A DNA stretch of 59,488 bases from Prevotella sp. (GTDB lineage Bacteria > Bacteroidota > Bacteroidia > Bacteroidales > Bacteroidaceae): the NCBI GenBank assembly GCA_017395215.1, contig JAFPVW010000110.1, forward strand, positions 1-59,488, read 5' to 3'. Shown piece by piece: positions 29,690-40,400 of this stretch. Position 1 is the first letter of the stretch. Every line of letters begins with the position of its first letter. The position numbers and the translations under genes were made by a program. The notes beneath the pieces were generated by a model. It ran no database searches. It had not been told where the DNA came from and saw nothing but the letters and a program-made list of their open reading frames with translations.

Positions 29690-29878
29690 TTAATAATTGT
29701 CGTCATCGAAGTCATCCCAGTAGTCGTCGGACTCGCGGGAGAGGATGCCTCGTTGGCGGGTGACACCTTTTTCTGTCGAATTACCCTGTGCTACTGATAT
29801 TTGCGTCAGCAGCTGGAGCTGACAATCTACCACAATCGCCGTGGGGACTATATAAACTTTCCTCTTCATCATAATCAT
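29690..29878 (-). CDS. Small protein coupled to the second giant gene
   Basis: 62 residues, MIMMKRKVYIVPTAIVVDCQ at the start and an acidic, aromatic end (DDYWDDFDDDNY). Its ATG overlaps the stop of the giant gene (ATGA at 29875-29878), a sign of coupled translation. I recognise the KRKVYIVPTAIVVDCQLQLL pattern as a small conserved Prevotella family, of unknown function. Alternative starts are M3 and M4. No clear cleaved signal peptide, although the first part is mildly hydrophobic. It could be a partner or chaperone of the giant protein; this is only an inference from the overlap. Confidence 0.65.
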   Translation of the reverse strand: MIMMKRKVYIVPTAIVVDCQLQLLTQISVAQGNSTEKGVTRQRGILSRESDDYWDDFDDDNY

Positions 29879-32800
29879 CTCCTTTCTTTCTTTACAACTA
29901 CCTTTCTGCCATTCACAATATAGACACCCGACTTGTAGACCTGCTCCACCTTGCGGCCCTGCAGGTCGTACATGGTATCGTCGGCGTGCCGAGAGCCAAC
30001 CTCAGTAACACCTGTAGCGCCAGTGGTATCAAACTCAAAGAAGATGGCCTTCCTGGAGTTCGGGTTCTCTGCATGTACCTGCTGCACGTAGTAGGCTTTG
30101 TTGTGAGGAATCGGATAGTAAGCATTATTTTCAGAAGCTCTTGGGAAGAAGCCTACACGTCCTGTAGAATACCAGCGGCCGCTATTGGTATCGTAGACCT
30201 CTTCCTTACCGAACACACGAATCTGCGTGTTATTGTCAGAAGTGTCCAGATACTTGCCCTGCAGCACGTTGCCGGTGATAGGCGATGTGTCTGCCTTCGG
30301 TGCATTCCCGGGGATAGTGAACGTCACCTCCTGCATGCCACTCAGCGAGCGGAAGATGACAGGCGTGGCGGCAGGCACCTCCTTATTGCCGTCGGGCGCA
30401 CCCTTATGTTCGTCAAGCGATACGCAAATCAAGGCATACTCCTTAGGGTTATAATAGGTATCGCCATCTTTGCTGACACTATACGCGGCATGATAGTTCT
30501 CGCGATTGCCCCAGAACGGCTCCATGTCGCAAGCGCCAGCCTTCAACTCATGACCATCCTTGTCCAAGCCACCGGCAACACGGATGTCGAACGGCACGTA
30601 GAGCGAGGTGTAAGTATAGGGCAGGTTCTTTTTTAGCGGAGAGTCTTTGACCGGTGAATCTTCAAACCCGTCGTGTCCCTTATTGAGCCTCATCTTGAAC
30701 GGCAGCTCGTTGCCGCCGATGCCCACGGGCTGCAGGTAGAAGCGGGTCTTGAAGAGTCCCGCCTGCTCGTCGAAGCAGTGGTTGGTGCTGGTTCCGTCGG
30801 TACCGGCACAGCTCAGGTAGTCGTAGTGCCTGTCGTTATCTTCGCTCTGCGACTTCAGCTGCATGATGCCCGCGCCGATGTCCTCGTAGCGGCACTCAAA
30901 GCCCTCGCCAGTGCCCAGACCGTTGCCCGTGAGGCTGAGTCCCTGCGTCTTCACGTAGTAGCGGGGATAGTTGGTTACCGCCTCCTCCGTATAGTTGAAC
31001 CAGAAGATGCTGGCCGGGTCGTACTCGGCAGCGGTCAGTGTTTCCACTTTCAGGCCACTGCTTGCCGTTTGCTCGTTTGAGTCAAGATAGCCGCGCACAT
31101 ATCGCCGTTCGTTTTTGTTCTTCTCCCATGTGTAGGGCACGAGGCGGTAGTAGCCCTGCTTCATCTGCACGACGCTGTCCGGCGTATTGATGATGTCGTG
31201 GATGGCGGTCTTTTCCGCGTCGGTAGCCGTGCCGGCATCAATCTTCGCCTTGATGGTGGCGATGCCCACCTTCACTCCGCCTATCTCCACTGTTCCTTTG
31301 CTCACGACATCATACTTCAGCGAGCCCACCATGCCGGCATAGTTCAGATACTCCTTCAGCGTAGAATCCGAGCGGCGTTCCAGTCGCAGGTTGGCCGAGC
31401 TGTTGGCCTTCAGGTAGGCCATCGTCTTTTGAGCAGTAGGAATGATGGCCGCGCTGCCGTTGTAGTTGTTGCCTACATAGCTGCACGCATCGGCAGACAG
31501 TTCGCTGCGCAAGGCCTCCGTATAGACGGGGTGCATCCAGAAGTTGTAGCTGTATGTTCCCGGCATCATCTCGAAGACATCCTGCGTGTCACCGTCGGTC
31601 TGCTCCAACTGCAAGCCGTCGTTGTGGCTGTCGTTGTAGTTCATGACGCTGATGTACTCACTGAACTTGTGGTCGGGGTCGTAGCGGTTGAGCATCTTGA
31701 AGCCGTAGGGGTCGCCGATGACGCACCACTCGAAGTTGTTCAGGTAGAGCTTGGACTGCACCAGCGACTGGCTGACGCGCAGCTTCGGACTGCTGTCGCG
31801 GTAGTACATCTTGCCCTGCTCGCCGCTTCCGGCGGGAACGTGGTTGTTCACCAAGTAGTACCAATACTTGTCGGTGTTACCAACCGTTGCAGTACTCCAT
31901 TTGAATAGAGACTCGTCACGGGTGTAATAGACATCGATGGTAATGGGTTGTGGGACATTACACAGATCCTTTACCACTTCAGTATATCCTGTATCATTAT
32001 ACTTAAACGTGTAATTACAGAATGGCCGCTTCATCACGCTTGGCATGATGTCGACCAACGGAGTGCCTTGGTTGAAGAAGCCAGATACAGTGAAGCTCTC
32101 TGTCTGTCCTGCCATGCTAACATTATTGGCATCCTTACGCAGGGTGTTCTCTCCATAGTGCAGAACCAGTGTGGGGCCATCGATGCCGTAACTTCCCAAG
32201 AATTCGGCAGTCATGGCTTCTGACTTGCTGTTAGGAATGTTCATCACCACATTGCCGCTTGTGTCGTAGCCTACAAAGAGCATCTGGTGGTTGTCATCTT
32301 CTTTCAAGCAGAGCACGGCATAGTCACCGGTAGCATCGTCGAGAATCGTCCATGTGTCATTCGTGGTGTTGGCATCAGGTGAAGCGGCCATCGGTATAAC
32401 CGCATCCGGACTGATGTTGCTCCAGTTGACATACAGGTATTTCCCTTTTAAGATGTTATACAACTTCACGTTGTAGGGTGAACCTATGAGTACCCACTTG
32501 CTTGTACTTGCTGTTTCTTTGTTTTCTGTTGTCGTGGCTGACTCATCGGTAGCAGCTGTTGTATAAGCATACTTGGTGTGGTTCAGGCGGATGAGTACTG
32601 GATCTATATTGTCACCTGTAGCCTCGTTGTATGCCTCTACCGACTCATAGAACGTCGGGGCACCGGCAGCCAGCTCGTAGGGTACGTAGATCTTCAGCTC
32701 TGCATCACCCACGGTAGCCTCGTTGTTGGTATATGCTGTGGTACACGTCGCGTCGCTATACATATTATTATATTCGCAGAAGTGTCGCTTCAGCACCTCA

Positions 32801-35800
32801 GGTATGTCGTCGAGCGTAAACGTTGTCCCCTTCGACACATTCTCCTTCGTGTAGGTTGCAACATTGGTATAGTTTCCACTGCTACCCTCCATAATCGTCC
32901 ATACCACATTGTACTGTGCGACGGCAGGTGTAAGATGCAATGCATAGATCTGGTTTGATGATGCATACAGATCGGGCGACGTATAGACTCTTTGACCTAA
33001 TGAGTAGGTATATCTATCTGCGTCATCGTAGGTAGAGACATCATCCACCAAATAGAATATGTGATTTCCGTCGGTATTCTGCACAACCTCCCAATGCGAC
33101 TTCACAGCATAGGTAGCATCATTGGTGAGTCGAGCTAACATTCCATTTTCAACAGTAGCTACATCTGAAAGAGTCGTATGGACATTCTGAACGCCAAGCG
33201 GAATGCTCTGATAATCATCGCCCGTACCGAGACACGTCAGTTGCAGGTTGTACGGGTCGCCCGTCATATACCAGCGATAGGCATTCGTATCGTCGGCTCT
33301 TGCAGCTTCCAAAGTAGTTTTATCGCAGACAATCGGGAAGTAGTCCTTCTCGTTTGTTGTGGTCTTTGTTCCACAACCGAAGAACTTCAAGGTTTGTGCA
33401 TTCGCATTGTCAAGCACATAAATTTTGCTGAACTGCTCATCGTCAACGGTATAAGTTGCGAAGAACGAACGTGCAAACTGGTCGTTCTTGCCGCCGTAGT
33501 AAGGTAGTCCGGCAAACTCGCCCGTCGAAGGAATAGCATTCGAGAGCGCACCCGTTGCCCAGTCATACGTATGGTAGAACGTGTAGTTGCAGAAAGCATG
33601 GCGGAAGTCTTTGGTGTAGTAGTTTGGATTGCCCGTGTCGCCGCTACGATACAAGTCACCATCGGTTATTCGTGCCGTCGTAGCCCGTGCTGTACCGCCA
33701 GGATTCAGAGGCAGTGCGTATTCCTGATGGTCCACCATATTAGCGATTGCTGTGCTACCCTCCTTGAATACGCGCACCGGCGCAATGAGGTATGTCAACA
33801 GCAGGTAGCCGCCAGTACTGTTATTCATCCAAATGGAGTTGGCATCAGACCAGATGTGTCTGCTTGGATTGTTCTTCATCCTGAGGTCCATCTGCGTGCT
33901 TTGTGTGATAGCGCTATTTACCGGTATCGGCAGATCGAAGACTGCATCCGTCATAGATTCACCACTGAAAACCAAGCTGCTTCCAGTGTTGTCAGTCTTC
34001 ACATTCATACCAGCATAGCGGCTGTAGAGATTGAAACCGTATGGTGTACCTACCAGAGCAAATTGGTGATGACCCTCCTTCACAGGAGTCAGTCCATCGT
34101 TGGGTGCTAACGTATAGCCGTCCGTGCTGTTACCTTTCACCTTCATTACGTATGATGCACTACCGTTGCTGGCATTCATCATGTAGTATTGGTAGTCGCG
34201 CGGCTCGTTACCTGTGCTGAAGACGGGTGCGTCGTCGGCATATTCCCACTTCACAAAGATTGTCTCATTGGCGTTGCTGCTGGCGGTAGTCACCTCGGTG
34301 GTAAGCGTGTTGTCGCTATAGTAGGTGTAGTCACAGTAGCGGCGCTTCATACCTGTAACGGCAAAGAGCTCTGCAAGATTATCGCCTTCAGATACACCAG
34401 TGAAGGTATAGTCGCTAATGTCGCTACTCATACTGTTGCCCTGCGGGTCATACAGGGTGAAGGTAAGCGTCTTGGCATCAGTCTCTTTCACCCATGTCAG
34501 GTCGATACCTTGTGTTGATGAGGCTCCCTTTGATAGTGGCATGTTGTCATCGTTACCGCCTAAATAGAGGTACGGAGCCTGGGCATTGAGCGAACCTTGC
34601 GGACGCAGGAAGAGCTTGCCTGATGTGTTTCCCAAGCCCGTCAACAGTTCGAAAGTGGTCACACTGCCCTCTGCACCATTGGCATATACGTATGCTCTGT
34701 CGTTGTGCACGGCATTGTCGGCAACTCCTAAGTGGCTGCTCATGCCGTGATAACGCTCTACCAGCTGCAGACTGTATGGTGTACCGATGAACGCCCATTC
34801 GCTCTTCTTCATCTCTACGCCGTCTGTATCGCTGGTATCCAGAGTTGTTCGGGTTATGGCAGCAGGAAGGTCTGCCCCTGCTTTCAGGAAATCGTTATCA
34901 TTGGCACTGGCTCTGATACCATACCAGTTAATCTTGCCTTCACCGCTATAGAACGGTTTGATGATGGTGGTATTGGCAGTCTTGGCCGCATCCGTACCCG
35001 ACGGAATCCAGTTGTTGGCATCGAGCGTATAGCTAACGAAGACATCCTTCACACCATCGCTACCATAGCTGTCGGTAATATTGGCTTCGGTAACGGAAGA
35101 AATCTCTGTATTTTCTGCCGCTGCAGCGGCAGCCTCCTTCGTGTAGTAGAACTTCTGTCCACTGGTATATGCCCTTTTGAGGAAGTAGGGTACGAACGCT
35201 GGAACGGTGTTCGCTCCTACACTACTGTTGCGGTAGCCGTGGATGGTTGCCTCCACTTCACCAGCATGTGATGTGCCCGCAGGACCTACGATATGGATAT
35301 CGAGCGGAACATTAAGTTCCTCTACATTGATATATGTTGCCGCGTCGTTGCGGTCACTGCGCAGACGCCAGGTTCCGCCATCGTTGCCAGTATAAGTGAG
35401 GTAACCCGTCTGGTTGGTAGTGGCATCGGTTACATAGATGGCAAGATAATTTGTGGCATTACCTTGTGTGGTTTTACCATACGTAAGCAAGCTATAAACT
35501 GTTGCATTGGCATCGTTGGTTGCGAATGTTGTTTGATATTGTTTGGTGCTATTATTCTCACATCCCAAGTATTGGCCTGTGGCCTTATTGCGTATCTTTA
35601 CATTGTAGGGGTCGCCATTTTCGCTGACAAACTCCCAAGCCCAGGCACGGTCGATAAAGGGCAGCGTGTTGTAATCCACCGTTCCGCCATTATAGCAGTC
35701 CTTCGTCTGGTTGTCCATCTTCCAGCCGTAGTTGTTGTCGGAAGAGTTCGTCTGGCCAGGTGAGAACACTGCGTGCATGGCCTGTGTGTTGTTGGCATTA

Positions 35801-37407
35801 CGACGTATGCGATAAGCAGTACCATCCGTCTTAAGGATGGTCTCGCCATCTGCGGCATTGATGTCGTAGCCCACATAGACGATCTGCTCTGTTTTGCCAA
35901 GGAGAACAGTCTGATTCAATTCCGTTCCGCTGTTTGCTTGTGCCTCAGCAAGCGTAGCATAGTACTTATAGTTCTTTGCGTATGGACTGCGCAACCCTGT
36001 TGACAGCGGGTCACCAGATGTGTTCTCGATGGTGGCTGCACTTACCTGTTCGGAGATAACCTGTCGTCCACTCTTGTCAACAATAGTGAGTGTTACCTTA
36101 GCAGCACCCTCGAAGGTCAGGCGTACGTTATTAGCATCATTGTCGGCCAATGCGGCACTGGTACCATTGGGGCGTAGATAGACTAGTGGAGTCTCGCGAC
36201 TAATGGCGCCCTGCGGGCGTAACAGCGGCATTGGCTTGTATGTTGCATCATCTTTGCTATTGGTATATGCAGCCAACTCCCATGTGCTGATGATGCCATC
36301 GAAGGAGTTGTATAACTGCGGGGTGGCGCTCCAATCATTCTCAGGAATTCCTATATAATAACCACTATTGGCTCGACTCTCCAATCGCAGGGCGTATGGT
36401 GTGCCGTAAATTGCCCAATGGGCTTCGTCAGAAATAGAGTTAGAAAGTCCTATTACTTTCTTCTCGGAATTAACAGCCAAATATGGTGTCGAACTATTGG
36501 CAGGATATTTCACGATGTAGTATGTCTTCGACTCATTGGTGCTCACCACAAACAGGTTCTCTGTGTTCCAGTTAGCATCGAGGTCGTAGCGCACATAGAT
36601 ATTGTATTTACCATTGGTCATGTTCTCGGTCATCGTTGCAGCAACGGGCACAGTGCCAGCAGTGATGGCGTTTTCCTTAGCTGCAGCATTAGCCAGCGTA
36701 TAGTAGTAGGTATGTCCGCTGGTGTATGAGCGCTGCAGGAAGAAAGGCACCTTGTTGGATGCGGGCACCGAAGCGTTGCTTACGTAGCGCCCTGTCAATG
36801 TATACTCTACCGCACCTGCGGCATTCACCACGTTGACGTTGATTTCAGGGAGTTCCTCAATAACGAGTTTAGCATTGTCAACATTGTTGGCCGAGGCATC
36901 AACCCATTTTCCATCATTATTGCCATCATACTGCACGTAGGTTTCAGTATTCAGACCTGCGTATCTCAGCACGGAGTACTCGCTGGTCGGATCGCCGTTC
37001 CAGTAGAGCAAGCAGTATTTCGAAGCATCTGCAACATTTATTTTCTGAAGAACCTGTCCAGCTGGACTTGATTCTGGATTGCGCGCAAGATATTTCCAGT
37101 TTCTTGCAGCTTCAGATGTGATAGTGATGTTATACGGGTCGTCGCCCAACGTCCATAGATAAGTTTTATCAACGAACGGCAGATTGCTGTGGTTGAATTG
37201 GTTTGCTGCAGGTGTAGGACTACCATCAGTTTCTTGGTCGTATGTCTGTTGGTCAGTGCGATAGCGGTACAAGAAATTTGTATATGAAGATGTTGCCTGA
37301 TTACCCCTGAACACAAAATGCAGGAAGACATTGCTCGTACCACTACTGATGGCATATTTCTTTGTCGCTGCCATCTTGTTGATATCTACGGTATAACTTA
37401 CATACAC
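29875..37407 (-). CDS. Second giant repeat protein, 3' part after frameshift
   Basis: 2,510 residues from a GTG that is not a real start: the frame continues upstream as STRGTGDLSVAQEN and aligns with the end of the upstream gene if one base is added near 37463. Joined, the gene has 4,733 codons including stop. The protein is a string of paired modules: an Ig-like unit (IVDKSGR, RSPYAKNYKYY, VYVGYD) followed by a beta-rich unit with W-x-L-x-G-x-P-Y-x-L. About eight such pairs can be seen. The end, MYDLQGRKVEQVYKSGVYIV with NGRKVVVK, is a type IX secretion-like C-terminal sorting tail. A cell-surface or secreted role is inferred. The 62-residue ORF follows with a 4-base overlap. Confidence 0.8.
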   Translation of the reverse strand: MYVSYTVDINKMAATKKYAISSGTSNVFLHFVFRGNQATSSYTNFLYRYRTDQQTYDQETDGSPTPAANQFNHSNLPFVDKTYLWTLGDDPYNITITSEAARNWKYLARNPESSPAGQVLQKINVADASKYCLLYWNGDPTSEYSVLRYAGLNTETYVQYDGNNDGKWVDASANNVDNAKLVIEELPEINVNVVNAAGAVEYTLTGRYVSNASVPASNKVPFFLQRSYTSGHTYYYTLANAAAKENAITAGTVPVAATMTENMTNGKYNIYVRYDLDANWNTENLFVVSTNESKTYYIVKYPANSSTPYLAVNSEKKVIGLSNSISDEAHWAIYGTPYALRLESRANSGYYIGIPENDWSATPQLYNSFDGIISTWELAAYTNSKDDATYKPMPLLRPQGAISRETPLVYLRPNGTSAALADNDANNVRLTFEGAAKVTLTIVDKSGRQVISEQVSAATIENTSGDPLSTGLRSPYAKNYKYYATLAEAQANSGTELNQTVLLGKTEQIVYVGYDINAADGETILKTDGTAYRIRRNANNTQAMHAVFSPGQTNSSDNNYGWKMDNQTKDCYNGGTVDYNTLPFIDRAWAWEFVSENGDPYNVKIRNKATGQYLGCENNSTKQYQTTFATNDANATVYSLLTYGKTTQGNATNYLAIYVTDATTNQTGYLTYTGNDGGTWRLRSDRNDAATYINVEELNVPLDIHIVGPAGTSHAGEVEATIHGYRNSSVGANTVPAFVPYFLKRAYTSGQKFYYTKEAAAAAAENTEISSVTEANITDSYGSDGVKDVFVSYTLDANNWIPSGTDAAKTANTTIIKPFYSGEGKINWYGIRASANDNDFLKAGADLPAAITRTTLDTSDTDGVEMKKSEWAFIGTPYSLQLVERYHGMSSHLGVADNAVHNDRAYVYANGAEGSVTTFELLTGLGNTSGKLFLRPQGSLNAQAPYLYLGGNDDNMPLSKGASSTQGIDLTWVKETDAKTLTFTLYDPQGNSMSSDISDYTFTGVSEGDNLAELFAVTGMKRRYCDYTYYSDNTLTTEVTTASSNANETIFVKWEYADDAPVFSTGNEPRDYQYYMMNASNGSASYVMKVKGNSTDGYTLAPNDGLTPVKEGHHQFALVGTPYGFNLYSRYAGMNVKTDNTGSSLVFSGESMTDAVFDLPIPVNSAITQSTQMDLRMKNNPSRHIWSDANSIWMNNSTGGYLLLTYLIAPVRVFKEGSTAIANMVDHQEYALPLNPGGTARATTARITDGDLYRSGDTGNPNYYTKDFRHAFCNYTFYHTYDWATGALSNAIPSTGEFAGLPYYGGKNDQFARSFFATYTVDDEQFSKIYVLDNANAQTLKFFGCGTKTTTNEKDYFPIVCDKTTLEAARADDTNAYRWYMTGDPYNLQLTCLGTGDDYQSIPLGVQNVHTTLSDVATVENGMLARLTNDATYAVKSHWEVVQNTDGNHIFYLVDDVSTYDDADRYTYSLGQRVYTSPDLYASSNQIYALHLTPAVAQYNVVWTIMEGSSGNYTNVATYTKENVSKGTTFTLDDIPEVLKRHFCEYNNMYSDATCTTAYTNNEATVGDAELKIYVPYELAAGAPTFYESVEAYNEATGDNIDPVLIRLNHTKYAYTTAATDESATTTENKETASTSKWVLIGSPYNVKLYNILKGKYLYVNWSNISPDAVIPMAASPDANTTNDTWTILDDATGDYAVLCLKEDDNHQMLFVGYDTSGNVVMNIPNSKSEAMTAEFLGSYGIDGPTLVLHYGENTLRKDANNVSMAGQTESFTVSGFFNQGTPLVDIMPSVMKRPFCNYTFKYNDTGYTEVVKDLCNVPQPITIDVYYTRDESLFKWSTATVGNTDKYWYYLVNNHVPAGSGEQGKMYYRDSSPKLRVSQSLVQSKLYLNNFEWCVIGDPYGFKMLNRYDPDHKFSEYISVMNYNDSHNDGLQLEQTDGDTQDVFEMMPGTYSYNFWMHPVYTEALRSELSADACSYVGNNYNGSAAIIPTAQKTMAYLKANSSANLRLERRSDSTLKEYLNYAGMVGSLKYDVVSKGTVEIGGVKVGIATIKAKIDAGTATDAEKTAIHDIINTPDSVVQMKQGYYRLVPYTWEKNKNERRYVRGYLDSNEQTASSGLKVETLTAAEYDPASIFWFNYTEEAVTNYPRYYVKTQGLSLTGNGLGTGEGFECRYEDIGAGIMQLKSQSEDNDRHYDYLSCAGTDGTSTNHCFDEQAGLFKTRFYLQPVGIGGNELPFKMRLNKGHDGFEDSPVKDSPLKKNLPYTYTSLYVPFDIRVAGGLDKDGHELKAGACDMEPFWGNRENYHAAYSVSKDGDTYYNPKEYALICVSLDEHKGAPDGNKEVPAATPVIFRSLSGMQEVTFTIPGNAPKADTSPITGNVLQGKYLDTSDNNTQIRVFGKEEVYDTNSGRWYSTGRVGFFPRASENNAYYPIPHNKAYYVQQVHAENPNSRKAIFFEFDTTGATGVTEVGSRHADDTMYDLQGRKVEQVYKSGVYIVNGRKVVVKKERR

Positions 37408-37418
37408 ATTCTCCTGTG

Positions 37419-40400
37419 CTACGGAGAGGTCGCCAGTTCCACGAGTGGAAGCATCGGAGGCATGGCTAATGTACTGTGGAACTGATATGCCGATACCATC
37501 GGACTCTTCAACGCATCAGGAACTTTGAGACCTACGCCATCAGTAACCGTCATCTGCAGGGCATCGTTGCCGCTGTTGTCGATGATATGGTAGGTGACGG
37601 GGGTCGTCAGCTGCGTAGTCTGCGCATTGGTGGCATCGTAGGCACTGAGCGTCGCCGGGTCTGCCAGCGTAGCGAAGTCGTCAACCACCTGCTCGTGCTG
37701 GAAGCGTGGCATCAGTCGCATGTTGCCATACTGATCCTGCACCGCCATGAAGGTGGCGTTGGTCACAGCCAGCGTCTTGTTGTCGTAGCCTGTCGGCGTT
37801 ATCTGTGTAGATACAGCTGCCAGACTCAGCGAACTGCCATTACCCGTCCACGCGCCGCTGTTGAGCGCTGCGGTCGAGGCGTTTGTGGTGAAGTAAGTAG
37901 AGCTGTTGACGTTCTGTATCTGCAAGTTGTACGGGTCGAAGCCGTTGCTGCTATTGGTGTTATACAGGGTTTCAAGAGTCGTTTTATCTTTCTCCCCGTC
38001 ACTGCCAGTGGTATAGAGGTAGCCCATCTCCGCATCGATGTTGAAGTTGGGCCTCAGATACCAGCGGTCGGCATCTGCCACCGTAGATGTGCTCTCGATA
38101 GCAGTGCTGTTAGCCTTGGCATAGTTGCTGCCCTGCTGCAGCAGGAAGGAAGATGCCGATGTTCCTGCCTCCGTTGCTGCACCGGTATAGCTGTTGGCAT
38201 AGTCGTCTGCCACTTCGTAGGTAACGTAGAGGTCGGTGAGGGCACCGCCGCTGGTCACCTCCGGGTAGTTGGCCAGCGAGGTGATGGTCTCAGAGCTGTT
38301 GACGAGCGTCAGACCTGTAATCTTTGTCTTGTCGCTGGTCAGATAGGTGATGTCATACTTATGGTAGCCCGGCACCTTGTGGTCAACGTTGCGGGTAGAG
38401 TAGAACTTATAGTTCTTCACCATCGGGCTGTCGTACTTGCGCAGGGCTTCCTGCACGGTAGCGTAGTCGTCATCGTCATGCTCCACGATGGGCTGGCGCA
38501 TAATCTCCCAGCCGTGGTTGTCCAAGAGCACGAGCACACCGTCGATGTTGGTCTCCACGATGTCCAAAGAGCCGTCGCCTACATTGACGGTCATATACCA
38601 GTGGTCGTCATACAGGTAGTCCTTAGAGTAATCTTTTCCATTGATGTTATATTTTGCGCCAGTCCAGTTTGCGGCATTGACCCATGTCTTATAGTTGTGC
38701 CAGCCAAAGCCGATCAGCGTAGAGTTGTTTGTTTCCACGACAGTTGAGTTCTTGGTACCGCCAGATGCCACCTGTGCCGTCGGGTTGTTACGCCAGTACT
38801 GCTCAAATGAGGTTACGGTGCGGCGTTCCGTCGTCGATGCATCGGTAATGGTGCTTGAGGTCATCAGTTTGTATTTCAGCCCATCGGTACCACTTCCGTT
38901 CAGAATCATGTAGTCGGTGGGCATAATCTGAGATCCGTTGCCTCCCTCCAAAGTCCTGTCGTCATCGGTCACGTTGTTGGTGACTACCTGATTGATGGTA
39001 CTATTATAATAGGTACGCAGGTATGAATAGTGGTTGGTGTTATCTGTGTTGTCAGTGTGTGAACTCTGCCATGAGGTAATGTACACATGGTAGGGGTCGT
39101 TTTTCGGACTGACAAGGTACCACGGCCAGCGCGTGCGAGTAGAGGCACCGTTGTCCTTCTGGTCTAAGTAGCGCTGGTGGGAGTACATGTATATCGGACC
39201 GTCGCCGTTGGTGTAGGGGTAGATGAGCGTGTTCGCAGGCGTGGCGGTGGCATTACGGTTGTCGCTGCCATCCTCCAAGTTGTATGCGGCACTGGTCTTG
39301 AACTTCAGCATGTACATCTTGCCAAACTTCGAGGCATCGCGAACCAATGGATTGGCATCATTGTTGTCACGATGAACCCTATTCTGCATCAGCGAGTTAG
39401 CATCATTGTTGAGGCTGCTGAACTTGTAATTACCATTCGAATCTTTACCATTCAAATCGATGGCATCGCTGACGGTGTAGCCCACATAGACGGTGGTGCC
39501 TGTGTAGGTGTTCCAGTCCACCTGGTTGTAATCGTCGGCAGCCTCTGCGCTTGCCTTACCCGCTACTGTTCCTTCGTAATACTTATAGGTTGTTACGAGC
39601 GGACTGCGGTAGGCATTGCCGAATGGGTCTCCGTTGCGGTTGGTCAGAGTGTTAACAGTCGTAATGCGGCTTGCCGGAACACTGGCTTCGGTCAGCAGTT
39701 CGTTGCCGCCCTTGTCGATGAGCGTCAAGGTGTAGCTGCTGTTCTTCGGGGACAGTTGCTTTATCGATGCAGTAATGGTGAGCTGTTGGCTGAGCTGGTT
39801 TTCATCAGTGGAGTATAATGGTGATGCATCGTTATTATCAACGATAGCCTTTGCACGGAAGTTAAACAGACCTTCCGCACTGGGTGTGAATGGATAGGTC
39901 AAGGTTACCACGCCATTCTCGTCCTTGGTGGCTCCTTCCGCATTGGTGCCGCTGTAGGCAGTGCCTACTACCGTCCATGTGTCGGTAGCGGTTTCCTGCT
40001 CAATGGCAAAATAGGTTACACTCTTTTCCCCATCGGGAGTGGCTGTTGCCGTCAGTGTCACTTGCTGGTCAACGTATGTGGTGTTGCTGGTTGACGAGAG
40101 TGCCAGTGTGGCTGCAACCGTGCTGGAGCCTTTGTAGTCATACTGGAGAATGCGGCAGTTCTGGTTGTCAGTTGGATTAAGCGAAGTTGAGTTGGCATAG
40201 AGGAAGAAGTATGGTGCCTCACCGCTGAAGCTTCCAAACGGATTCAAGGCGGGCTTTGTTCTATAGTTAGTATTAATTTTTGTATTGTTAATATCCCTCA
40301 TTTCCCAAACCGTAGCAAATTCATTGCTCTCCGTCTGCATCTTTGCCGTAGCAGCGCTGTTTCCAGTGAGCGCCATGCTTGCTGCAGCAAAAAGTCCTTC

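Noticed and set aside
37455-37470. Programmed -1 ribosomal frameshift
   Set aside because: No X-XXY-YYZ slippery heptamer and no strong downstream structure seen; a missing base is simpler.
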